The notes below the pieces were generated by a model that worked only from the letters and a program-made list of their open reading frames with translations, did not search any database and was not told the origin of the DNA. Made by a program: the position numbers and the translations under genes. Shown piece by piece: positions 44,901 through 55,388 of a stretch of 64,000 nucleotides of DNA. The stretch's first letter is position 1. Every line of letters begins with the position of its first letter. Source of the DNA: Panagrolaimus kolymaensis (Eukaryota > Nematoda > Chromadorea > Rhabditida > Panagrolaimidae). The stretch covers positions 62,001-126,000 of the forward strand of contig JAJQJQ010000080.1 in the NCBI GenBank assembly GCA_028622995.1. Direction: 5' to 3'.

Positions 44901-46646
44901 ATGGCTGCTATTAATAATTCTGTCGCTGCGGATGAAAATGTTGAAATTTGGAAAATTAAACAACTCATGAAAAATTTGGAAATTGTTCGGGGGTTAGTAT
45001 TTTTACTTTTTTTAATTTTAAATTCTTTAATTAAATTTATTTTGTAATTCAGAAATGGAACCTCCATGATTTCCCTTCACATCCCTCCAAAAGATCAAAT
45101 TTCTCGACATTCTAAAATGCTCACCGAAGAAGCTGGAACTGCTTCGAACATCAAAAAAAGTGTTAATCGATTATCGGTTTTAAGTGCCATCACTTCGGTT
45201 CAAGCCAAATTGAGATTATATTCTAAAATTCCACCCAATGGTTTGGTAATTTATTGTGGCACGGTTGTAACTGAAGAAGGGAAAGAAAAGAAAATTAACA
45301 TCGATTTTGAACCCTTCAAACCCATCTGTCGTTCATTGTACCTTTGTGATAATCGATTCCATGTTGAAGCTTTAAAAGGTTAGTGAACTTTAGAAAAAAT
45401 GATTTTGAGCGAAATAAAATTGTATATTTAAATATTTATTTTTTCGGTTGATAATGGACAAAAATTTACATGTTTTTTTTGAAGAGATATATTTTTTCGT
45501 ATGAAAAAACTTAAAAAAACACAAATTGAGAATCCAAGAAAATTTGCCAAATTTTAGAAACAAAAATTTTAAAAAAATGGAAAAATTTTCGAACTACGAA
45601 ATAGCCTATTTTTTAGGATATTTAATAGAAAAGTTTTTGCGTTTGTAATCCCTAAATTTAAAATATATATAATTTCTCATCGTTTTTCAGCTCTTTTAAC
45701 GGATGACACCAAAGTTGGTTTTATAATTATGGATGGAAGCGGCGCACTTTTTGGCACCCTTCAAGGAAGTGTTCGTCAAGTCATCCATAAATTTACTGTG
45801 GATTTACCAAACAAAAATGGTCGAGGTGGACAATCAGCTTTACGATTTGCTCGAATTCGACTTGAAAAACGACATAATTATGTTCGAAAAGTTGCTGAAA
45901 TTGCTGCGGAATTATTTATTTTCAAAGACAAAGTCACAGTTACGAGTCTCATTCTTGCTGGTTCAGCTGATTTTAAAAATGTTTTGGCCCAATCTGAAAT
46001 GTTCGATCCACGATTAAAAGCAAAAATAGTGAAAATTGTGGATATTGGCTATGGCGATGTTCAAGGCTTTAATGAAGCAATTGATTTATCTGAAGATGCC
46101 CTTCGAGATGTAAAATTTTTGCAAGAAAAAATTCTTATTGAAAAGTTTTTTGAAGAAATTGCGCAGGTTTGAACAAATTTTCTAAAGAATATTTAATAAA
46201 GTTTTCACAATTTTAGGACTCTGGCTTATTTGTTTATGGCCCCGAAGATACTCTAAAAGCTCTCGAAATGGGAGCAGTTCAAACTTTAATTTGTTGGGAA
46301 AATCTTGACGACGGAGGTTTAAAGGTTCAAAAAATCAACGGAAATTTAACACTGCTCAAAAATCCTGGAACAGGAGATGAAGCAGCCCAAATCTTTCCAC
46401 TTCTTGAATTTCTTGCAAATAATTATACAAGTTTTGGAACAAATCTTGAAATTGTAACCGATCGAACTCGAGAAGGTGCTCAATTTGTTCGTGGTTTTGG
46501 TGGCATCGGAGGTAAATTTAAATATATATATATATTATTTTTGCAATTTTAAATTTATTTTTACAGGTATTTTGCGATACAAAGTTGATTTTCAACTATT
46601 TGAAACTACCGAAGATGAAGATGATTTTGACCTTGATGAATATTGA
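44901..46646 (+). CDS. etf-1: Peptide chain release factor eRF1
   Basis: Exons 44901-44992, 45053-45378, 45691-46166, 46217-46511 and 46567-46646 give 422 aa, against about 437 in human eRF1. It recognises stop codons in the ribosomal A site and triggers peptide release with eRF3. The N domain has the YLCDNRF form of the YxCxxxF stop-recognition motif, but the TASNIKS motif reads TASNIKK. The M domain has the catalytic GRGGQS loop. The C domain ends [11 protein letters not shown], the usual eRF3-binding acidic tail, but its mini-domain (after ICWENLD) is about 18 residues shorter than in human. The stop is TGA at 46644-46646, followed in frame by an open extension. Confidence 0.95.
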
Positions 46647-46868
46647 GAATCAATGGTGGCTGACTCCAAGTCACCATCACCACCAATGGCGTTAAATATG
46701 TCAAAGATGACAGAGAAAGTAGCTAATTCTGGACATATTCAAAAGCAAAATCAAAATCAGAAAAGCGATAAAAAATCATCGTAAGCTTCTTCTTATACAT
46801 ACTTTTATAATTTAGCAAGACAAAAAGTTTATTTTTACAGGATTGAAAATGCTGTTGTTCAAAACTAA
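46647..46868 (+). other. In-frame extension beyond the eRF1 TGA, with spliceable intron
   Basis: After the TGA the same frame stays open for 44 codons (46647-46780) and reaches a donor GTAAGC. Joining this to the TTTTTACAG acceptor at 46832-46840 keeps the phase, adds nine more residues (SIENAVVQN) and ends at TAA 46866-46868. The extension begins ESMVADSKSPSPP and is rich in Ser, Lys, Gln and Asn. Readthrough of the TGA would add about 54 residues. Ordinary termination would leave an intron more than 100 nt downstream of the stop. The ATG at 46653 could also start an unrelated short peptide. Confidence 0.55.
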
Positions 46869-47435
46869 AAACTTTCCAAACATGTTGAAGAAGCTGGGGA
46901 AAAACTGAAGTTTTATTTTTGGTTGCGGAAAAGGAAAATTCTCTTCTGTTTTTTTCTAAATTTATGTTTTTCATTTTTATTTCTCTTATTTTATTATGAG
47001 AAATATTTTTTAAATAAAAATTTTTAAAAAAATAGTATTAAATTGGAAAACAATACAGAGAGTTTAATCTTAAAGGACGCTGCTAATTTTATCCTTTTTT
47101 CAAATTTCGCTTTTGATTATTCGTCGCTTAATGATAGCAAAATTAATGTAAAAGCGGGGAATTTTTCGAAAAATTTAAGAAGACGAAAAAAATTGCCTTT
47201 TCTTGTGTTTTTTACAATCCTGAAGTACCTTTCTTTTTACCTGGTGGAAAAAAAATTATTACATATGCAAGCGAAAATAGTTTTTAGGAGTTACAAAAAA
47301 ATTGTAATTTTGTAAATAAAAAGTTGTACAAAAAAGTGTTTTGCAAATTGGGAAAAGTTACATAAATAATTAGAAATTTAGATTTTTTGAGCTTTTGAAA
47401 GTTTTTTTATTTTTTTGATTAATTAAATATATAGC
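46869..47435. other. eRF1 3' flank
   Basis: AT-rich with AATAAA-type signals (for example near 47011-47018). Nothing else was recognised. Confidence 0.5.
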
Positions 47436-47645
47436 TTATTCTTTAACATCATTGTCTTCATTGTCAGAGGAATTAGGAGTTAGAAATTTTAAAATTGTGA
47501 TACTGGCTGCCACTGTGGCCCGCATGGTCAAACTCTCATTATGTACTCGCGCTATTTCATTTATTATTTGTTCGTTGGCTTTGTGGGGGCGTTCTTTGCA
47601 TTGGCGTTTATCATCGAGATGATATTTCATAAATGCCTTCATCAT
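47436..47645 (-). CDS. Small orphan protein (last or only exon)
   Basis: An open frame of 69 aa with composition unlike its AT-rich surroundings. It is rich in charged residues (KYHLDDKRQCKERPHKANEQ), has an amphipathic middle (ATVAASITILKFL) and an acidic tail (SSDNEDNDVKE). A TCTAAAG just upstream of the ATG could be a splice acceptor, so an additional 5' exon is possible. I do not recognise the family. Base composition and codon variety suggest a real coding exon. Confidence 0.45.
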   Translation of the reverse strand: MMKAFMKYHLDDKRQCKERPHKANEQIINEIARVHNESLTMRATVAASITILKFLTPNSSDNEDNDVKE

Positions 47646-48403
47646 TACAACTTTAGATTTAAAAAAATATTAATAAAATATTCAAAAATTATATTTGAAA
47701 ACAGCAGATTCGAAAACCAAAATAGAGTTAAAAAAGAAAAGTGATGCATTTATTTTTGTGAAAGAAAAAGGAGCAGGTGTGAAACCATGGCAATCAAAAA
47801 ATAAATCGATTCTCCCTTCTTTTTTTTTATTTGCTAAAACACTTGTCAAGAAAAAAAGGTACATGTGGTGTGGATGGACGGCAGGTGTGCTTTTAATCTC
47901 TTTCAAAAACCATCTTGAATAGACATTTCTAACAATAAAAGAATTTAAAAAAATTGAGAATAGCATTCGTTTTTTATTGTTTAGAAAATGGACGACATTG
48001 AATTCGAGTTTTTGATTATGGAATGCTTTTTGCTTGTTAATTTACAATTAGTGAATGAGCTTGACCAGTATTAAACGCGGAAGTTAGTTGGATATCAGAA
48101 GAGTTGGTACTATTTGAAATAAGGTTGTGTAAATGGTATTCTCTTATTCTTTGAGCTTCTAAAAGGCTACTTTTTTAAAAAAGATTATTATACATAGTTA
48201 TTATTTAATTATTGCAAAATTTCATAAAAAAATAATAATGAGATTTAATTCATCAATGATTCGCGTATCGTTATTCTTGTTGGTGAAAGCAAACAACAAC
48301 GCCAACAACAATAATTATGAACTGTGCACAAAAGCATAATCAAATGAAATAAAAATAATTATCGAATTTCGAGAAATTTTTTTATTACTTTACAAAGTCA
48401 AAA
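47646..48403. other. Spacer, nothing certain
   Basis: AT-rich sequence with overlapping short ORFs on both strands (47682-47966) that lack signal peptides, domains or splice support. Confidence 0.45.
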
Positions 48404-50186
48404 TTAAACCATTCTTGCAAGATTATTAATTTTGATAAGAAAAGCAAAACTATAAATGCCCAAAAAAGTTGAAAGTACAGATAACTTTGATGCACAATTA
48501 TTTTTCCTTGATGTTTCAATTATATTTGTTGTTGTAATTTGTATTATTTCTGTATACTGTGTTGATTCTTCACTCACCATTAGGTTGGTGGCATCAATAT
48601 CAAATGTTGCTGTTGTTGCCATTGTTGTTTTAATTTCTGAAATCGTTGTTGTTGCATCCGAAATTATGACTTCCTCCGTTGTTTCTTTGGTCATTGTTGT
48701 TGTCAATTTTGAAGTTGTTGTTGTAAAAGGTGATTCAGTTATAGGAGCTCCAAAATAAATAGTATATTCAATGAGAAAATATTTGTCAGAAGACAAAGTG
48801 TTAATGGGAGAATAGAATATTTTTAAATTATTGCCACTTATGTTTATTTGACTTTCATTCATGTCGAAAGAAGTCAATCTAAAAATCCTTTTTAATTTTG
48901 ATTATTATTATTTTTTGTTCATTTGTTAAATTTTACGTATGATTCATCCCTGTTGCTTCATCATAAATTATAACTGTTTCATTTTCACTGATATATATTG
49001 GATTAAAGACAGTTTTAAGCTCGAATGCATATTCACTTTTGAACTCAAACAATGGCTGACTCAGCTCTAACGACAGCGGCAACTTCATTCCACTGTAACT
49101 AGGTGATGCTAAAATACCTTTTTGTCCATCACTGCATACGATAATTAAAGGTGATAATCCATAACTATAATTAATTGAAAACTCTATGAATCCTGGAAGA
49201 ATTAAAGATACAGCTGGCGAATAAATGAGCAAATTTTTGAGATTTGGAAGATCGTTGGCACTAAAATTGAAAATGGCATTTTTAAAATTTTTTTATGTTT
49301 TTTTTCTTACTTAAATTCTAGAATAACTTTACCATTTAAAGTGTTTATCAAAGAAAATTTTTCATTTGATTCATCAGTAAAAGCTAATGTAATTAAGCGA
49401 AATAAAAGTGATAAAATTTTCGAAGATGGTTTTGCAAGAATGATAACTTCACAAGTTCCGTTACCTTCAGAGGTGGGATAAACATTACCGGAATATGGCG
49501 CGGACATATCAAAAATATTTGGAAAATCACAATTTTGCTTTTGAATTTCAACCCAACGAAATAAAACTATGTTTTGTTGTTCTGTGTCACCTGTATTCAG
49601 AATACTAAAACAAGCAGATATTGTTGCAATTTTGGTAAATGTTTGACCCCTTTCATGTGTAATATTACTTAATCTTAAAAATATTCGCATTATATAAAGC
49701 TTTAAAAAATGTCTAAACTTACGATCCAATTAAATGTGGAGCATCCCCACCACCTTCGTACAAGATATAATTATCCAAATCATCCGAATAAGGGAAATAC
49801 AATTCTAATGTCGTTTCCTCAGGAATTCCATGTTTTGTAAGGCACACTTCAAGAGTTTCGTTAATTTTTATATCGCTCAAAATAATAGAATATCGAGGCA
49901 TAGTTTCATTCAAAAATATGGTTGTGGTGGTAATATTTGTCGAAGAAGAAATATCCCATTCAGGGATCGCTACAGAAAATTTTTGAGGATCATGGTTTGG
50001 AAATTTTGAAGGTCTATCGATAAAACTGTTGCTACTCGAACGTCGTCTGATAAAAGGTGGAGCTGGACAATTTTGAGAATCTCGTAATTCATAATTTTGA
50101 CTTCTTAAATCGTCGTCAGTTTTACCCTGTACAAAGTTAAGAGTCCAGGAAAAAATAAAGAAAGATGTAACGGCGACGACGATCAT
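48404..50186 (-). CDS. CUB-domain surface protein with Thr-rich stalk
   Basis: Exons 49723-50186, 49311-49673, 48937-49260 and 48404-48878 give about 541 aa. The start is the ATG at 50186, giving a signal peptide (MIVVAVTSFFIFSWTLNFVQG); the frame also extends 9 nt upstream to a TTG. Two CUB-like regions are visible. One runs around NCDFPNIFDMSAPYSGNVYP...CEVIILAKPSS. The other runs from SDGQKGILASPSYSG to ETVIIYDEATG...ISGNNLKIFYSP, the usual CUB ending. A Thr-rich stretch (about 75 residues) and a hydrophobic C-terminus follow, so it is probably membrane- or GPI-anchored. Possible N-glycosylation sites are frequent. Function unknown. Confidence 0.78.
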
Positions 50187-50605
50187 TTTTGACAATCCAA
50201 ATATCGAAAGATATTGTCAATTGTGAAAAAATGAAGTCATAAATCAGCAAAAAAAATTTATAACAACTTTTTTTTGATAATAAAAGTGTTAAGACGAGCA
50301 ACATTGTTCAAATTTTCTTGATTTTCTGAGGGTGCACCAACACGTTATTATTGCCTGTTTTAATCTTTTTCTAAGCAGCTTTAAAGGAAAACAATAAACA
50401 AATTTTTTTTGTTCGTTGAAAAAAAATAGTTTCGTTGTTAGCTAACCTCCCTTTTTTATTTTAAGTTTTATTCGAGAGAACTTTCTTATCGCACAGATTA
50501 AATCACTTTATTTCTATCATTTTTATTTGAAAAATTTCTCGAAAAATCATACCATGATGAAGGCTTTAATTTTTTTTTCACATTTTTTTATTTTCATCTC
50601 AAAAA
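50187..50605. other. Divergent promoter region between CUB protein and receptor kinase
   Basis: AT-rich region separating two divergently transcribed surface-protein genes. No motif beyond generic AT-rich elements was seen. Confidence 0.5.
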
Positions 50606-53396
50606 ATGCGAGAAGAATTAATTTACTTTTGTTTTAGTTTGATTGGGTTTTTTAGTTCGATTCATAGTAACAACGAAAATGAAGTTTGTTTACCCGGAAT
50701 TATTTCCAACTCTTTACTTTTCCCAGATCGATTGAACTATGTGATATTCGTTTTTAACAAAGCCTCAACAAATATAAAAGAGTTTAATAATCTTTTGGAA
50801 ACTTTTATCGAAATGGAAGAACAAAGCTATTGCTTGAATAATAAAACTCTTCGATGTCCTAATTCTTGGGTGACGACAGTTCAATTTGGAAATGCGACAA
50901 CAAATTATACATTCGAGAATGGAACGAATTTAAGAAAAGTTTTGAAGAATAACACGGTAATAAAATTATTTAATTTTTAAAATTTTACTTTCAAACATGC
51001 TTCTAAACTTGTAAAATTAAGGAGCTTTTTGCCGAAGCAAAAAATTATTCCAATGATATCACAGTCACCAATTTTTTATGGTCAAAACTTTGTATAAACA
51101 AATATTCAGAACATTCAGATTGTAAATCAAAATGTTCTTCAACATCAACAAAAGAATTTTATATAATTGTTTCCGATTTATGCTTTGCTGTAAGCTATGA
51201 AATCATAAACCCGACGTCACATGAAGATGGCTGCTCAAAAATTTATCGAGTTTTTTCGTTATTGATGCCAAATAATTACACGGCTTGTTACTTAGATAAT
51301 AATATTTTTACGCCAGAAAATATAACTCAAGCTAAAAATATTTATTCAAATATGTATATTAAAGAATATTTTGTGGAACCTTTAACATCAACTGTTAGTT
51401 TATTTGCGGTTATCAAAAATAATAGTTTTGAAATGGTGTCCGATTTAATTAAACAGAAACTTATGATTCAAACAAGTACGTGTCGTTCAGGAAATTTATT
51501 GGGATATTTTCAAATTATTGATGACTATAATGATACTATGCAAGTTAAATATGCAATTGCTTTACCCCTTTATTTCAGTGATGATCCCATTGTTGATGAG
51601 TGGTATTTCAAATATAACTTTAATCTAATTTATTCTCAACGTTCATCTCCAATACTCTATAATCAAACTTGCGATGAAATAAAGGGATTATTGTTTCAAT
51701 CTCTAAATGCAGGAGATGCAAAAAATCAACAAGTGATTGCTATTAGTGATCAAGATCCTTTATGCTTTCAACTTCAATATCCTTGGAATAAAACACAGGT
51801 TAGTAAATTTTATATAGAAAATGCCGAAGCCAGATGCTATTTAGTTTTGCCTTATGGCTTCCGACTCAGTGAAAAAAAAATAAGGAAAAATTTGTAATCT
51901 TTAGAAGTAGACGAAGAATTAAATTTAAAAAAGTCTGTTTTTCAGATACATTTTGAACTTATAGTATTTTCTTCAATAAACATGTCTAACAATATCAAAT
52001 TTATGAAAAATATTGACTTAAATAGCAATAAAAGCAATCACATTTATTTTTATAATCATGAAACAAATAATTTTTCTGATTATATTTCATCTTCTACCAT
52101 ATGCTCTAATTATACGCCACGTGAAACATGGGATATTCTTTTTACTCCATCACCTTTACCTACGACGAGTGTAAGCGAACCTTGGACATCAACTACCACG
52201 ATATTCACTCCGATTTCACATGGATCTTCATCAAAATGGTGGTACATTGGCTCCAGTTTGGGTGTCATCGCATTAATATTTATCCTAGTGATGCTTTTTC
52301 GATATCGGAGAAGAAAATCAAACAACCATAATAAAACAATCGGAGCCGTTGGACCAAAAAATATTTTGAGAATTATGAAACACGCTATATTCGATGCTCA
52401 ACTTTCAATTGAAGAACGACAAAAACATTACATTGATAAAAAATTGATTTATTTTGATCCATCTAAGATTTTAGGAAAAGGTTCAGCGGCTATGGTATTT
52501 GAAGGTATGAGCGAACTTTAAATTGAAAAGAGCCAATTACGTTTTTTCCAATTTTAGCAAGCTACAAGACTACTAAGCTTTCAATTCAAGATAAATTAAA
52601 AATGATGCCTCAAGCGGATGATGAAGCTTGTAGGGTTGCCATTAAAGTACCTTCCAAATTTATATCTGCTGACGATGTGGAAGAATTTATTCGAGAGCTT
52701 GACGCTTTAATTAAAATTGCATCACATCCAAATATTATTTCATTTTATGGTTGGACTTTGCATAATCATACTCCGGCAATAATTACAGAATTGGCTCAAA
52801 CTGATTTACTTCAATATGTTCGAATCCTTCGTGGTAATGTACTTCCATTAAAAGAGATATTATCAATTTTGTGGCAGGTGACTCAAGCCTTAGAACATTT
52901 AGTTTCACTTTCAATGATTCATCGAGATGTGGCCTGCCGGAATATTCTTTTAACGGAATCCGGTGCAGCTAAATTAGCTGATTTTGGATTGTGTTGCCAA
53001 TGCGGCGAAGAATCATTCGTGTATCGAGCTTCCCTACAAAAACGTTTACCAGTCAAATGGCTTTCAATTGAAAGTTTAGTGGATCGAATATTCAGCGAAA
53101 AAACAGATGTTTGGGCTTTTGCAGTTTTATGTTACGAAGTATTTTCATTTGGTTCTGATCCATACGCATCTTTAGCTAATATGGAAGTGCTCACATTTTT
53201 GCTTAATGGAAAACGAATGGAAAAACCCGAAAGTGCTTCGAATGAAATTTATGATTTAATGCTAAAATGTTGGAATGAAGATGCATCAGAACGTCCGAGT
53301 TTTAATGATTTAAATGAATCTTTAAGAATTATGCTTGAAAATGAAACCCATGGTTATGGATATTTGACATTAGATAATTTAAATTTTGTTGAATAA
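50606..53396 (+). CDS. Receptor tyrosine kinase, KIN-16-like
   Basis: Exons 50606-50956, 51022-51798, 51946-52504 and 52558-53396 give 841 aa. A signal peptide precedes an extracellular region of about 450 residues with cysteines and many N-x-S/T sites but no domain I recognise. One membrane segment (WWYIGSSLGVIALIFILVML) near residue 475 is followed by basic residues. The kinase domain has the glycine loop GKGSAAMVFEG, VAIK, the helix C Glu (FIRELD), HRDVACRN, DFG and PVKWLSIESL, so it should be active. The HRDxxxRN loop and PVKW are tyrosine-kinase type. The layout recalls the nematode-specific KIN-15/KIN-16 receptors. The stop lies only 28 bp from the convergent ZZ-IRG gene. Confidence 0.9.
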
Positions 53397-53424
53397 AAAA
53401 CACCGGGGGCTTATAAAAATACTT

Positions 53425-55215
53425 TTATTGTACAATATTTCGACTATGCTTAGATTTTAAAATTAAATATTCAATAAATAAATTTTCTTGAAAAATATAT
53501 GTTTGTTTCTTTCCTAAAACATATTCACGCAAAGTTGGAGCAGAAATAAAGTAACATGGAATTCGATTAAGATCTGGACATTTGGTTTCGATTTCATTTG
53601 AAATTGCTTTTCGAACTAAAAATTAATTTTTTTTAAAATCTCCGATTTTTATTTTAAAAACTTTTTTGCATACCTTTATTTAAATAAGTTGACATTTCGC
53701 TTGGACTAATGACATCTATGTCAAGTTCATCTTTACTTGCATCCAAATCAATATCACATTTGGATCGAACAAATACAACTCCTTGACCATAATGTTGGGC
53801 TGCGCGGGCGAGGGAGACTTCATCTTCGCCAATGGTTTTATCGATCATAATAACTAAGCAATCAAAAGCGCATAAACCTTTATCGCTAAAAACCTCGATA
53901 TTTATGATTATTTTTCAAACTTTTAATTTTTTTTGAGGAATTATCATTTTTTGGAGAGTTTTTGCTAATTGTTTAAAATTTTACCGATAATAAGATTTAG
54001 TTTCATGTGAAATTGTGCCACAACCAGGGATATCATAAAATCGTGCACGTTTTAATTTGGGGTTCGTTGCTTCATAACATGTAACATTTTGGGTGCATTC
54101 TGTAAAATCTATTTGTGCTGCACCTTTATCGATTGAACGTATTCCACGAATAGAATTAATTAGCGATGATTTCCCAGTTTTTGTGTGTCCAGCAAATCCA
54201 TAATTGTAAAAATTTTCCTTAAAATTAAAGTTGCTTTTTTGAGGGTTTCAAGAAATTCTCAAAACTTACAACATCTAAACCATGTTCGCGGCGGGCATTA
54301 GAAATGGTTAAATCGACATCCTAAAAACCATAATTAGCTAACTCCAAAATATTGGTTAACATACTTTTCGAGCCAAAATTGGCTGTTGTGGTTTTTCTTT
54401 TAAATATTCCATAAATATTTTTTGTGGTAATAAAATATTTTCCATTATTAAAACTTGCTGCTGTTCATACATTTTAATATCATTTTTTAAAGATTTTATT
54501 CTATCAACCAAAAGTTTCAATTCTAAAACTTGTTGTTCTCTGATTTCTTTAATTGTTCTTTCATGCTTAAAAATTATTTTCAAAAATACATTATAAAAGC
54601 AAAAAACTAAAAGTTACCGATTCTAACAAATTTTTAACTTGTTTTTGATGCATTTTTTGTTGTTCGCATTGTCTTTGAATGTTTTGACTTGTTTGATTAG
54701 CTAAAGCTTGATTTGTGGCTTTTTGTTCGGAGCTTATTATGTCTTTCTAAAATCAGTGGTAAATATTTTTAATCAAAATTAATTATTTACTGGTGTTGAA
54801 GGTTTTGCTAATCGAAGCATAGGATGAAAGGAATGCAAACGCTGCTTTTCACAATCTTCACATAAATCATAATTTTCACAATATAAACAATTATACCGAA
54901 TTCCCACAATTATGTCATCACAATTATCGCATTGAATACCATCTCAAAATTTAATAAATTTAATTTAAATAAAGACATAGTTTTTATTATTATTTTGCTT
55001 GATTAAATCCAACATTTTGGGATTTTTACAATTTAAGTGAAAAATAAAAATCACTTACAATGAATGCAAGCTTCTTCGAGGTTGCTTTCAAATGAAAGAT
55101 TAAACTCTTCAGCGTCATCACGAAAATCTTGAAGAGCTTTACTAAGCTGATCTAAAAATGATTGTAAAATAATAAATTTTTTAAGTTAAAAATTCTTACC
55201 AAACAAATCACCCAT
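53425..55215 (-). CDS. IRG GTPase P with N-terminal ZZ zinc finger
   Basis: Nine exons (55200-55215, 55059-55151, 54791-54942, 54618-54746, 54365-54565, 54270-54320, 53985-54217, 53674-53885, 53425-53615) join in phase to 425 aa. Residues about 36-80 form a complete ZZ zinc finger: CDNC, then GIRYNCLYC, YDLCEDC, HSFH. About 88-200 is Gln/Glu-rich coiled coil. The IRG GTPase domain follows: P-loop GHTKTGKS near 224-231 with INSIRG, GAAQIDFTECT, DIPGCG near 276 and FVRSKCDID. The last exon ends KHSRNIVQ, as in member R. ZZ fingers of the p62 type bind N-degrons or modified tails, and IRGs attack pathogen vacuoles. A link between recognition and membrane attack is inference. Confidence 0.88.
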
Positions 55216-55388
55216 TTTTAATTATGATTGATGCGTTTTCTGTAAAAAATTAAAATACTAAAATTAAAAATTAAAATAAGAAAAGAAAGAGATATCAAAA
55301 ATAATTTTTAAATCTATTTAAAATTAACATAAAACACCAAAAAATATATTTATTAAATCATTTTAAATTTTTATTATAAAAAATTATA

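Noticed and set aside
47682..47966. Overlapping ORFs on both strands near 47.8 kb
   Set aside because: No domain, no consistent splice sites, and the two strands mirror each other.
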